From positions 124,001 to 188,000 of the forward strand of contig CAWDXO010000009.1 of NCBI GenBank assembly GCA_963806335.1: a DNA stretch of 64,000 nt, in the 5' to 3' direction. A model generated the notes under the pieces. It did not search any database. It worked only from the letters and a program-made list of their open reading frames with translations, and was not told the origin of the DNA. Below are positions 8,738-18,110 of this stretch, in pieces (position 1 is the stretch's first letter; each line of letters begins with the position of its first letter). Both the position numbers and the translations under genes were made by a program. The DNA is from Palsa-504 sp963806335. Its GTDB lineage: Bacteria > Actinomycetota > Actinomycetes > Streptosporangiales > Streptosporangiaceae.

Positions 8738-10288
8738 TCACCCGGGCAGGCCCGGCTCGATCTCCGTGCCGTCTGACTCGGTGAGCGCAGGGACGGTCCG
8801 CACGCCTGGGGTAAACGGCCACCAGTCCGGGTTGTCTGGGTTGTCTGGATCGGTGTCTGTGCGGTCCGACTCGGTTAGCGCGGGGATGTCCCGCACGTCC
8901 GGGATATAGGGCTCGGCAGAATCGGCGTAGGGCTCGGCAGCTGCGTAGGGCTCAGCAGCTTCGGCGTAGGGCTCGGCAGCTGCGTAGGGCTCAGCAGCTT
9001 CGGCGTAGGGCTCAGCAGCTTCGGCGTAGGGCTCGGCAGCTGGGATTTCCGGCTCCTCAGCTGGGCTGGGCGGCTCAGCATCGGGGCTGTCTGGGCCAGC
9101 AGTTGGTGGTAGCTCAGAAAGCCAAAGCGGCGGCTCGGCTGGATCCCACTCGGCGTGGCCGGAGCTTTCTGTCTCTTCCCCGAGAAGGCCCTGGCGCCTG
9201 CGGTTGGCTCGGTCGGCGCTCTGCAGTACCACTTCGGCCATCGCAAGCTTGGCGTCGAGCGTCGAGTCCGCCACAGCGCCAAGGTCCAAGGCCACGCGGT
9301 TGGCGAGCGACTGATCCCAGGGCGTCGCCACCACCGACACTTGCGTCCCCGCAAGGCTCTCACGGATCTGAGCGAGCCACTGGACTTGCTCCGGGTCGCT
9401 TTCGACGAACTTGTCCACGACAACCGTCGCCTCGTCCATGAGGGTGTTCAGATGTTTCATTTCCTGTTCGGTCAGTGGTCGCTCTTTCTCGCCTTCGTAG
9501 GTTCGGTAACGGCTGAAGACCTGCCCGATCGACCAGAATCCTAGCCGTGACGCCTCCGTCACGAAAACGTAACTGTCACCGTGCAGAAGCGTTCCTACTT
9601 GGAGCTTGGCGAACAATCCTGTGCCGCCGTCGTTGATGACAATGTTGGACATGCATTGAAGGAATCCGAGCACCGTCAGGTACTCGTGCTCGCCGAAATC
9701 GACTCCCACAGACTCATCCGCGGTGTCGCCGCGAATCACAGCCACGCCCTGCAACCATGCGACTGCATCGCGCAAATCAGCGTAGACATTAATGCGCCCG
9801 TGCACGCAAGCCTGATGAAAGCCCCGAATCGAGAGGGGGCGCCGGTGCTGCGGCAGATCCTCGACCGTCGCGCCCCCTAGCCTGATGTATCCATGCGGCA
9901 TGTCGTCATTGCTGTCGGCGAGTATTACCCGGTCGGAGGGCCGCGCGGCGGCGTAGATGGCGGCTAGCGTCACCGCCACGTCAGTCTTGCCAGTGCCCCC
10001 GAAGCCCGAACCCACCGTTATCACGCCCGACTTCAGCGACGGCTCACGGATAGCGGCTATTCTCTGCCGCCGCCACTCGGCCATTTCCGCGCGCCTGGCG
10101 CGCTCGCGCTTACCAGAGGTGAGCGCCAGTCGGTGTTTAACTCCCCGTCTTGACGCGGCAGGTCTTACCCCGCCGCTTACCGACGCCGGATCACCGGGAG
10201 AGGGCAGGGACGGGGTGGCCCAGGCGGCCCGGTCGCTTCCTGGAAACTTGGTCCACCATGGCCCCGGCTCGTCTGGATACTCGGTCAT
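8738..10288 (-). CDS. MinD/ParA-like ATPase with acidic repeat tail
   Basis: 516 residues. A basic N-terminal region (41-82) precedes a deviant Walker A motif 'GFGGTGKT' (95-102, K101), placing the protein in the MinD/ParA/SRP-type P-loop ATPases, although 'ADSNDD' and 'NDGGTG' are unusual versions of the downstream motifs. The ATPase part ends near residue 385. The tail is acidic and proline-rich, with seven tandem 'AEPYAEA/AEPYAA' units (about 425-480) followed by two copies of a 'PALTESD' block. Such tails often mediate multivalent protein contacts. The function is not known; dimerising localisation ATPases of this kind serve secretion or septum placement. Confidence 0.7.
   Translation of the reverse strand: MTEYPDEPGPWWTKFPGSDRAAWATPSLPSPGDPASVSGGVRPAASRRGVKHRLALTSGKRERARRAEMAEWRRQRIAAIREPSLKSGVITVGSGFGGTGKTDVAVTLAAIYAAARPSDRVILADSNDDMPHGYIRLGGATVEDLPQHRRPLSIRGFHQACVHGRINVYADLRDAVAWLQGVAVIRGDTADESVGVDFGEHEYLTVLGFLQCMSNIVINDGGTGLFAKLQVGTLLHGDSYVFVTEASRLGFWSIGQVFSRYRTYEGEKERPLTEQEMKHLNTLMDEATVVVDKFVESDPEQVQWLAQIRESLAGTQVSVVATPWDQSLANRVALDLGAVADSTLDAKLAMAEVVLQSADRANRRRQGLLGEETESSGHAEWDPAEPPLWLSELPPTAGPDSPDAEPPSPAEEPEIPAAEPYAEAAEPYAEAAEPYAAAEPYAEAAEPYAAAEPYADSAEPYIPDVRDIPALTESDRTDTDPDNPDNPDWWPFTPGVRTVPALTESDGTEIEPGLPG
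8910..9045 (-). repeat. In-gene tandem repeat coding AEPYAEA units
   Basis: Repeats of 18-21 bases (core 'gctcggcagctgcgtagg' alternating with 'gctcagcagcttcggcgtag') encode the Ala-Glu-Pro-Tyr tail of the MinD-like ATPase. The unit number is likely to vary between strains through slippage. Confidence 0.8.
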
Positions 10289-10853
10289 TACATCCTCCCA
10301 AGTCCGGATACCGGTCTAGGACAAATAAACTACCCCCCAGCCAGCAGCCACGTTGCGATCTGGCATGCGGTGTCGTGCTCGAACTTCCGCGGTTCACCGC
10401 CAGGCCCAGGAAGCGCGCCTGCACCCATTGCACTCTGACGTCCGCGCTCCGTAACTATTGTTCGCCCTTTGTCATCCGGCAGGCACGCTGGGTCGCATCG
10501 GCCGGCTTGATCTGCTGAGCTCCGCTGAGTGCCTTGTCCGCCTCGCTGGCGGGCAGTCAGGCTCCATCAAAGGGTCCAGCTATTGGCTGGCAAGCTCCTT
10601 CGGCGTGTCGTTCGGACGGGGAAGGAGCCGACACGGTAAAAGGGGACGTGTCGCCAGGCGCTGGGGGAATTAGGTGGCAGGCCGCGGAATATCTGATTGC
10701 CGGCCCTGGCGTGGTCGTCAAAGAGCACTGCCCTTTTCCGCGAGAAGCCGGACAGCCCGGAGCTGAGCCCGGGGTCCCCCGGTGGCTACGCAAGTGAGGC
10801 CATCGGCCAGTCCGTGCTGCCGCCCTTACCAGTCAGCAGGAGGAATTCCCGAT
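10289..10853. other. Intergenic region, 565 bp, divergent promoters
   Basis: It separates the leftward MinD-like gene from the rightward secreted DUF4232 protein. Small open frames are present on both strands, but none has a convincing ribosome site and codon bias. The end nearest 10854 carries the ribosome site CAGGAGG. I see no repeat or RNA gene. Confidence 0.4.
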
Positions 10854-12854
10854 ATGGGCCGAAGGACGTTCCCGCCCCGCACAGTTCTGTGGGCGATCAC
10901 GGCGGTGGTGGCCGCCGTTACGCTTACCGCGGGCCCGGCGTCAGCTCGGCCTTCCGCATCCAGCGTGGCCGCCTCCCCGCATTCTGGTACGCCAGGATGC
11001 CGGGCGAGCGACCTGCGTATCAGCGTGCCAGCCGCCATCCAGGGGGATCCAGCGGAGGGGATGGGGAAACAGGCATGGAACCTGGTGTTCCGCGATACCG
11101 CCAGCAGCGCATGCTCGCTGCGCGGCTGGCCGCACCTGGTCGTGCGCACGACCACGGGCAAGACCGTCGTCACCAGGATTAGTGACGTGGGATTCAGCAA
11201 CCTCGCGGTCGTCCCCGACGCGCGGATCATCCTGCGGCCTGGCCAAAGCGCCGTGGTAACGGCGACGTCCTCGACCGCCCCGTCCGGATGCGTCACCAGG
11301 TGGATGCTCGGGCTGACCCTGCCGGGAGCAGATGACCTGGTGACGGTGCGCCAGCCAGCCGGGTTCTTTGTCCCGTGTGTGGGCGGCCAGTTGCGGCTGT
11401 CCCCGTTTTACGCCGCGCAGACTCTGACCGGTGAGATCAAGCAGCTTAATGTCTCGGCCGCGCCGCCGCCGTTCTCGGCTACCACGGCCGCTGAACCCGC
11501 TGCGTGCAGGACGGCGACGCTAGGGGCGGATATCACCTCGACCACGTCCGGAAACGGCGGCACGATCGTCGAGCTCCGCCTCAGCAACGCCGGCGTCACG
11601 TGCGTGCTTCCGCAGAGCTGGCCGACGGTGCAGGTGCATGAGGCGGGCGGCCCAAGCCTGGTGGCGAAGATATTCCCTGATGCCACCACCCTGCAGGCAG
11701 AAAGATCACTGCTGACCACCTACAAGCGCGGCACGGCGCAGAGCACGGTGCTTACCCTGCGGCATGGCGGGTCAGTGTCCATCACGCTGCTGGCCGCGGG
11801 AACGCCAACGCGGGCCTGCCACCGGCTGACGTCGGTGACGGTCTACCCGGCTGCCGTTGCTCTCGGCGCAGGACGTGCGGTCCAGGCCGCGGCGCCGGTG
11901 AGCATCTGCGGTTCACCGCGGATCCTCTCGTATCTCCCCAGCCGTCCCGGTGGCACGACGATGGCGATCGCACGCGGGGCACTCGATGAGGTGCGTGCGG
12001 ATCCAGGGACGGCCAACGCCAGCTCGGCCGGCTTCTACTACGGCACCGACAGCTCCGCCCCGGATGGATGTGGCAGCGGCCCCTACACCGAGCCAGCTGG
12101 TACCTGCGGCAACGGCACCCACGGCTACTACGGACAGTACATAGGGGAACTGGGTTCCTATATGAACTGGAAAGGCTGCACTAATAGCGGACTCAACTGG
12201 GTTCAGTCTAACTACAACATGGCCAACGATAATCTCGTCAAATACCATATAGGCCTCGGCGCCGCAGCATACTGGTTCGCGGCCGGTCCCGGCCGGGATC
12301 CCCACTACAATGGCACGACGGCGGAGGCGACAGCATGGGGCGTGGCCCAGGCTAAGCAGGTCATCTCACATCTGTCTGGCGTTTTCTTCAACTTCCGCTA
12401 CATCTTCATGGATATCGAGAACAACGGCGAAGCACCCGACGGGAACGGCTGGAACACCGTCTGGAACGGGGCTTGCGGTAACAAGATCAAGGCCGAATAC
12501 ATCGCCCCGGAGGTGGACTACGCCACCTTCTCCGGATTCAGGAACTACCTCGATATCCACTCTACCTACCTGGCAGGCGTCTATTCTGCGGGCGGAAACT
12601 CCTACGGCTCGTGGGCCGGCATCTTCGGTGGCGGGCAGATCCACCACACGGCCGAATGGACCTTCATCAACGAGCAGACCAGCGTTAAATTCCCGTCAGG
12701 TTTCTCGAATGGCACGGTGGGCGCTAACTGGTTCGCCAATGCTCCGGCCGCCTGCCACCTGATGTGGCAGTGGTCGGGCGGAAACGGTGCGCTCAACGGC
12801 TACGGGGACTTCGATGTGGCAGTGGCCGCCAACGACGCCAACCCGTCGTGTTAG
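10854..12854 (+). CDS. Secreted protein: two DUF4232 domains plus GH25-like domain
   Basis: Start ATG 10854 follows CAGGAGGAATTCCCGAT; 666 residues. A classical signal peptide (about 1-33, cleavage near 'ASA') is followed by two DUF4232-like domains (about 40-190 and 200-350), each with paired cysteines, and a C-terminal alpha/beta-barrel-like domain (about 375-660). The latter contains 'GFYYGTDSSAP', 'IFMDIEN' and 'HLMWQWSGG'; the strand ending in DIEN resembles the catalytic strand of GH25 lysozyme-like or DUF1906-like barrels. Hydrolysis of cell-wall glycan is an inference. The kelch protein starts 19 bases downstream, so the two are probably an operon of exported proteins. Confidence 0.65.
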   Translation: MGRRTFPPRTVLWAITAVVAAVTLTAGPASARPSASSVAASPHSGTPGCRASDLRISVPAAIQGDPAEGMGKQAWNLVFRDTASSACSLRGWPHLVVRTTTGKTVVTRISDVGFSNLAVVPDARIILRPGQSAVVTATSSTAPSGCVTRWMLGLTLPGADDLVTVRQPAGFFVPCVGGQLRLSPFYAAQTLTGEIKQLNVSAAPPPFSATTAAEPAACRTATLGADITSTTSGNGGTIVELRLSNAGVTCVLPQSWPTVQVHEAGGPSLVAKIFPDATTLQAERSLLTTYKRGTAQSTVLTLRHGGSVSITLLAAGTPTRACHRLTSVTVYPAAVALGAGRAVQAAAPVSICGSPRILSYLPSRPGGTTMAIARGALDEVRADPGTANASSAGFYYGTDSSAPDGCGSGPYTEPAGTCGNGTHGYYGQYIGELGSYMNWKGCTNSGLNWVQSNYNMANDNLVKYHIGLGAAAYWFAAGPGRDPHYNGTTAEATAWGVAQAKQVISHLSGVFFNFRYIFMDIENNGEAPDGNGWNTVWNGACGNKIKAEYIAPEVDYATFSGFRNYLDIHSTYLAGVYSAGGNSYGSWAGIFGGGQIHHTAEWTFINEQTSVKFPSGFSNGTVGANWFANAPAACHLMWQWSGGNGALNGYGDFDVAVAANDANPSC

Positions 12855-12872
12855 CAGGCCACGGTTTGCGGG

Positions 12873-13964
12873 GTGCCCATGATGACACGTCAGCAGCGGT
12901 TCCGCACCACGCTGGCGGCGGTCACCGCGTGCGCGCTATTGCCGTTGGCGTACTCGATGTCGCACCGGGCGGCACACCTGCCGGCCCCGCCGGTCATCGC
13001 GCCGGTCATCGCGCCGGTCATCGCGCCGGTCAGGCCGGCCCATCCGGCCCAGCCGGGCACGGCGATGTCGCTCCAGGTGACGCTCGCGCCGTATCGGCTG
13101 CCGGCCGCCGTGTCCCGCGAGGTCGTGCTGCCCGCCGCCAGCGGGCTGCTGGTCGTCGGCGGGCTGACGGCGTCGGGAGCCTCGACGGGCGTGACCAGCC
13201 TGGACCCCGTGACCGGGGCCACCCGCACGGCTGGCGGCCTGGCCGAGGCGACGCTTGACGCCGCGGGCTTCGCCCTCGGCGGGCGGGCCTTCGTGCTAGG
13301 CGGCACAGCGAGCGGCGGACGCGCGATCCAGGCGTTCACCCCGGGGACGCAGGCAGCGGTCGTGGGGCAGCTCAGCCCGGCCCGTTCGGGCTCAGAAGGC
13401 GTATCGGAGGGACGGTTCGGCTACGTGGTCGGGGGCTACGATGGCACCGTCCCGGATCCGCGGGTGCTCGCCACCACGGACGGGCAGCACTTCCGGGTGG
13501 CGGCGCGGCTGCTGGTGCCGGTCCGGGACGCCGGGGCCGCCGCGACGGCCGGCCTGATATGGGTATTCGGCGGCCAGACGGCGACCGGCGCGACGGACGT
13601 CATCCAGCGGATCGACCCGGTGACCGGCGCGGCCGCCGTGGTCGGCCACCTACCGCAACCGGTGCGTGGTGCGGCCGTGATCATCCTGGACGGGCGGATC
13701 TACGTCGCGGGCGGGGCCGCCGCGGATGGGACCAGCCGGACGGTATTCCGGTTCGATCCGGCTACGTTCCGGGTGACGGCGGCCGGGCAGCTGCCGGTGC
13801 CGGTCGGCTACGCGGCCGCGGTGAGCTCCGGCGGCGTGGGTTACCTGATCGGCGGCGAGGACGGCGCGCGCCGGATGGCGACGGTGACGGCGTTGCGGCT
13901 GGTGCCGGCGCGGGCCACTCCTGCTAGCCATGAGCTGACGGGCGGCGTGCGGTCAGGGAGGTGA
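12873..13964 (+). CDS. Exported kelch/beta-propeller protein
   Basis: 363 residues starting at GTG 12873 (ATG at 12879 or 12882 also possible). A signal sequence (about 8-30) is followed by three exact 'VIAP' repeats (DNA 12990-13030) and six kelch-like blades of about 48 residues with Gly-Gly turns ('LLVVGGLT', 'FVLGGTAS', 'YVVGGYDG', 'WVFGGQTA', 'YVAGGAAA', 'YLIGGEDG'). Bacterial kelch propellers of this type bind ligands or carbohydrates outside the cell. It overlaps the convergent glycosidase gene by 12 bases at their 3' ends. Confidence 0.8.
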   Translation: MPMMTRQQRFRTTLAAVTACALLPLAYSMSHRAAHLPAPPVIAPVIAPVIAPVRPAHPAQPGTAMSLQVTLAPYRLPAAVSREVVLPAASGLLVVGGLTASGASTGVTSLDPVTGATRTAGGLAEATLDAAGFALGGRAFVLGGTASGGRAIQAFTPGTQAAVVGQLSPARSGSEGVSEGRFGYVVGGYDGTVPDPRVLATTDGQHFRVAARLLVPVRDAGAAATAGLIWVFGGQTATGATDVIQRIDPVTGAAAVVGHLPQPVRGAAVIILDGRIYVAGGAAADGTSRTVFRFDPATFRVTAAGQLPVPVGYAAAVSSGGVGYLIGGEDGARRMATVTALRLVPARATPASHELTGGVRSGR

Positions 13965-16775
13965 CTGCTCTTCGTGCACGCCGCGGGCTTCGCGGGCGGC
14001 GGTGGCGTCGGGCATGGGCGCGCCGGCCAGGCGCCGGTATGGCCGGGCCATCGGCCACTGGCGGTCCTCGAGCACGCTGTCGGCGTCGAACTGGCCCATG
14101 CTCTGGATCATCCTGGCCACCAGGCCGGACCACCCGGTCTGGTGGGAGGCGCCGAGGCCGGCCCCGTTGTCGCCGTGGTAGTACTCGTAGAACAGGATGT
14201 TGTCGCGCCAGTGCGGGTCGTCCTGGAAGAGCTTTGTCCCGCCGTAGACGGGGCGCCGCCCGTCGCCGTCGCGCAGGAAGGTACTGGCGAGGCGGCGTGA
14301 CAGCTCCTGGGCCACCTCGAACAGCGTCATCATCTTCCCTGAGCCGGTCGGGCATTCAACCTTCAGGTCATTGCCGTAGTACCGGTAGTGCTGGATCAGG
14401 GCGCGGATCAGAAGCAGGTTGATCGGGAACCAGACCGGCCCGCGCCAGTTGGAGTTGCCGCCGAACATCCCGGTGGTGGACTCGGCCGGCTCGTACTGCA
14501 CCCGGTACTCGGTCCCGGCGACGTTGAAGGTATAGGGATGGTCGAGGTGCCAGCGCGAGATCGAGCGGATCCCGTGCGGGCCGAGGAAGCGCTCCTCGTC
14601 CAGCATCCGGGCCAGGATGCGGCGCAGCTTGTCCTCGTTCACCAGGGACAGGATCCGCCGGCCCTGGACGCCGGGCACGGACGGGTCGGCGATATTGACC
14701 AGCAGGTCCTGGTTGCGCTCGAGGAAGGCAGCCGCCTGCCCGGCGATCTGCGGATAACGGTCGAGGAGGTCGGCCTCGATCACGGTGGTGGCGCAGATGG
14801 GCAGCAGGCCCACCAGGGAACGCACCTTCATCCGCATCCCGGTACCATCGGGCAGCCGCAGCACGTCGTAGAAGAAGCCGTCCTCCTCATCCCACATCTC
14901 GTCGGGGTGATCGCCGATCGGATCCACCGCGGCGGCGATCCAGAAGAAGCGCTCGACGAACTTGAGCACGAATTCCTCGTAGGTCTTGTCGTACGGCAGG
15001 AGAGCCAGGGCCAGCTCGAGCATGTTCTGGCTGAACATCGCCATCCAGGCCGTGCCGTCCGCCTGTTCCAGCCGCCCGCCGGTGGGCAGGGGCGCGCTGC
15101 GGTCGAACACGCCGATGTTGTCCAGGCCGAGGAAGCCGCCTTCGAACACATTGTGGCCGGAGGGATCCTTGCGGTTCACCCACCAGGTGAAGTTCAGCAG
15201 CAACTTGGAGAAGCTCTCCTGCAGGAACGGCAGGTCTACCTCGCCGAGGTCGGCTTCCAGATTCTGCAGGAACAGAGCCGCGAAGGCGTGCACCGGCGGG
15301 TTCACGTCGCCGAAGTTCCACTCATAGGCGGGCATCTGGCCGCCGGGGTGAAGATATTCCCTGGACAGCATCAGGTCGATCTGGCTTTTCGCGAAGTCGG
15401 GGTCGACCATGGCCAGCGGAATGCAATGGAACGCCAGGTCCCAGGCGGCGTACCACGGGTACTCCCACTTGTCCGGCATGGACACCACGTCGTGGTTGAA
15501 CATGTGAAACCACGACTCGTTGCGCGTCCCCCGCCTGGCCGGAGAACGCAGCGGGTGGAAGTGCCGCTCACGCAGCCAGCGGTCCACGTCGAAGTAATAG
15601 CACTGCTTGGACCACAGCATCCCGGCCAGGGCCTGGCGCATGACCGCCTTCGCATCGCCGGTGACCGCCGGGGGCGTGATGGCGTCGTAGAACTCGTCTG
15701 CCTCGGCCCGCCGCGCTGCGATCAGCTCATCCGCACCGGCAAACGGTGCCATGAGCTCGTCCGGGCCGTCACGAGTGAGCCGGACCAGCATCGCGGCCTG
15801 CCCGCCGGCTGGTACGACCAGCCGGACGTGAGCCGACACCTTGGTCCCCTCGCCGTCGGGATTCACCGTGCCCGCGCCGTGCAGGAGGTGGTCGCCTATG
15901 CCGTCCTTGGCGAAGGGCGTCGCAGGCTCGGCGCCGAATACCCGGGCCGTATTCGTTTCGTTCTCACAGAACAACAGCGCCGCTTCCGGCTGGGCGTGGA
16001 GGTAGAAGGCGCCAACCTTATGGTGCTCGGCGCGGACGACCGGATGTGCCGCCTCGACGCGAGCGAGCCGGGGTTTAGGCTGACCGTTTCCCCATGACCA
16101 TACGTTGCGGAACCATAGCGTCGGCAGCACGTGCAGCGCCGCGTCCTGGGACGAGCGATTGTGTACGGTGACGCGGCAGAGGATGTCTTCGGGACCAGCC
16201 TTGGCGTGCTCCACCTCGACGTCGAAATAACGGCCGTCGTCGAAGACGCCCGTATCGATGAGCTCGTACTCCATTTCATGCGTTGACCGGGCCCGGTTAA
16301 CCGCCACCAGCTCGTTGTAGGGGAACTCGGCCTGCGGGTACTTGTAGAGGTAGCGCTGGTAGCTGTGCGTAGGGAGGTTATCGACGTAGAAGTAGTACTC
16401 CTTCACGTCCTCACCATGGTTGCCCTCGGCGTTCGTCAAGCCGAACAGGCGCTCCTTCAAGATGGGATCCCGCTCGTTCCACAGCGCCACAGCCAGGCAC
16501 AGCCGCTGTTTGTCGTCGCTGATCCCGGCAATGCCGTCCTCACCCCACCGGTACGCGCGGGACCGGGCCTGATCGTGACTGAAATACGACCAGGCGTCTT
16601 CGTTGTCGCTGTAGTCCTCCCGGACCGTCCCCCACTGACGCTCACTGAGATACGGCCCCCAGGCTCGCCACTGAACGCCCTCCCTGGCCTCCCGCAGGCG
16701 CCGCTCCTCGGCCGTCAGCGAGGCCGGATTGGTCGGGGAAGCCGGACTGAGTTCTTCGGACATAATCTCGATCAT
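13953..16775 (-). CDS. MGH1/GH63-like glycoside hydrolase, 940 aa
   Basis: A large cytoplasmic protein with no signal peptide. An N-terminal beta-rich part (about 20-330) is followed by an (alpha/alpha)6 barrel resembling the GH63/GH37 clan ('WDLAFHCIPLAMVDPDFAKSQ', 'HPGGQMPAYEWNFGDVNPPV', 'NNWRGPVWFPINLL'-type motifs). Actinobacterial members are annotated as MGH1-like glucosidases acting on glucosides or mannosylglycerate-type solutes. The acidic residues in 'YEWNFGD' and 'DEMWDEEDGFFYD' are catalytic candidates. The substrate is unproven. A half-match to a DevR box lies 180 bases upstream. Confidence 0.75.
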   Translation of the reverse strand: MIEIMSEELSPASPTNPASLTAEERRLREAREGVQWRAWGPYLSERQWGTVREDYSDNEDAWSYFSHDQARSRAYRWGEDGIAGISDDKQRLCLAVALWNERDPILKERLFGLTNAEGNHGEDVKEYYFYVDNLPTHSYQRYLYKYPQAEFPYNELVAVNRARSTHEMEYELIDTGVFDDGRYFDVEVEHAKAGPEDILCRVTVHNRSSQDAALHVLPTLWFRNVWSWGNGQPKPRLARVEAAHPVVRAEHHKVGAFYLHAQPEAALLFCENETNTARVFGAEPATPFAKDGIGDHLLHGAGTVNPDGEGTKVSAHVRLVVPAGGQAAMLVRLTRDGPDELMAPFAGADELIAARRAEADEFYDAITPPAVTGDAKAVMRQALAGMLWSKQCYYFDVDRWLRERHFHPLRSPARRGTRNESWFHMFNHDVVSMPDKWEYPWYAAWDLAFHCIPLAMVDPDFAKSQIDLMLSREYLHPGGQMPAYEWNFGDVNPPVHAFAALFLQNLEADLGEVDLPFLQESFSKLLLNFTWWVNRKDPSGHNVFEGGFLGLDNIGVFDRSAPLPTGGRLEQADGTAWMAMFSQNMLELALALLPYDKTYEEFVLKFVERFFWIAAAVDPIGDHPDEMWDEEDGFFYDVLRLPDGTGMRMKVRSLVGLLPICATTVIEADLLDRYPQIAGQAAAFLERNQDLLVNIADPSVPGVQGRRILSLVNEDKLRRILARMLDEERFLGPHGIRSISRWHLDHPYTFNVAGTEYRVQYEPAESTTGMFGGNSNWRGPVWFPINLLLIRALIQHYRYYGNDLKVECPTGSGKMMTLFEVAQELSRRLASTFLRDGDGRRPVYGGTKLFQDDPHWRDNILFYEYYHGDNGAGLGASHQTGWSGLVARMIQSMGQFDADSVLEDRQWPMARPYRRLAGAPMPDATAAREARGVHEEQSPP

Positions 16776-16996
16776 CGCACCGGGCCATGGGGGCCCGGAA
16801 GGCGGGTGTGAGGCGCGAATGCGCTACAGGCACGTTCCGGCAAAATCGCGGTGACACCAGGCTGAACAGCGTGTTAAGCCGCAGATTGCCGCGAGCCACG
16901 GAGGACGATCGCTATAGCGATGCGCTGATGCCCCGGTCCGTTCGGATGAATCGAATTTGACCTTCGTCCCAACGGGCGAAGACCGGCCGGATGCTG
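16776..16996. promoter_or_regulatory. Upstream region of the glycosidase with a 14-bp palindrome
   Basis: The perfect palindrome ATCGCTATAGCGAT lies at 16908-16921 and a right half-box 'GACCTTCGTCCCAA' at 16959-16972, which fits the GGGAC-N4-GTCCC pattern in its right half only. Both lie upstream of the leftward glycosidase and downstream of the broken dehydrogenase. The palindrome is a reasonable repressor-site candidate; no evidence names the regulator. Confidence 0.3.
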
Positions 16997-17960
16997 TCAC
17001 GAAGGCGCATCAAAGGCGATCACGCTCTTGATGCCTGCCGGCCTGCCGAGAATCAGGTCCGGTGCCTGCTGCGGCGGGTATCGCCCGGCAATGAGCGTTC
17101 GGACCACGGCTGGCCAGCGCCGCCGGAAGGCATCAAGATCTCGTAGCGCGGCGGCGAAGGCCTCGGTACCGGCGTTCACCGTACCTAGCAGCACCTGGTT
17201 CTTCAGCACCATGTTCCGCATGAGGTGAGCCGGATCCGCCTCGATAAACGCCTGCAGCCCGGGGACACCGGTAAGCACGAAGATGCCATTTGTTCCCAGC
17301 ACCTGGAGCGCCTGCAGGGCGAAGTGGGAGTGCCCGACCGCCTCATAGATCAGGTCGATGTTTCCTATCTGCGCCGCCAGGCGCGGGAAGGTCACGGCCT
17401 CGGACGAGACATAGGTCGCGCCGATGGCGGAGACCAGATCGATCCGCGGATTGGGAGGTATCTCGCGTGAGTAAACGTAAGTGGTAAAGCCGGCCGTGGC
17501 CAGCGTCATCGCGCCCAGCAGCCCGACCGGCCCGACCCCGAGCACCAGCGCGGAAAGCCCCCGGCCGCGTTCCTCGCTGGGCGTTTGCGGATCAAGCCAC
17601 GGCGGGCGGCGCTGCATCATCCAGAAGATCTGCGCGAGCGCCTTCTCCGCGATGGTCAGCGGCTCAGCCAGCACCGCGACTTCCCGCAGGCACCGATGGC
17701 ACGACGAGATCACCGGGCTGGACGCGCTCCACGGCCGTGCCCACCGCTGTGACCTCGGCCACCGACTCGTGGCCGATCACCAGGTGATCTTCCCCTGGCG
17801 GCGGAGTGCCGTACTCGAAGGAACAGATCTCTTTGTCGGTGCCGCAGATGCCAATGTCCAGCATTCGCAACGTGACCTGGTCGGGTTCGGAGATCCGGGG
17901 AACTTCCTGCTCGACGACCTTGACCTCACGGGAGCCAGGAAAAACCGCGACTGCTTTCAT
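16997..17960 (-). pseudogene. Glucose 1-dehydrogenase (zinc MDR type), broken by deletion and frameshift
   Basis: The N-terminal part (from ATG 17960, 'MKAVAVFPGS...GICGTDKEIC...GHESVAEV...GDLVVPSV') and the C-terminal part ('LREVAVLAEPLTIAEKAL...VLGVGPVGLLGAM') are both clear pieces of a medium-chain zinc glucose dehydrogenase, but they lie in different frames and meet near 17690. The family has about 55-65 residues between these points, including the structural-zinc cysteine loop; here they are missing. The simplest reading is one deletion that also shifted the frame. The NAD(P)-binding 'GVGPVGLLG' and the catalytic-zinc cysteine in 'ICGTDKE' survive. It is followed on the DNA by a gluconolactonase-like gene, the next enzyme of glucose oxidation. 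Confidence 0.8.
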
Positions 17961-18110
17961 GTGCTCAGACCATTTCTCGCCGGCGCCGCGGACATGGCAC
18001 GTGGTCGATGACAGCAACCCGCAGCGCCCTGGCCGGGATGCCTCGTATGTCACCCTAGACGAAGGCAGGCGCCGTGACGGGCGGACCGCTCCCGCCGGGT
18101 CGGTAACCGC

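Noticed and set aside
14388..16097. Long open frame (569 codons) on the plus strand opposite the MGH1-type glycosidase
   Set aside because: It is antisense to a well-conserved gene; its translation is Arg/His/Gly-rich without domains, as expected from GC-rich third positions.
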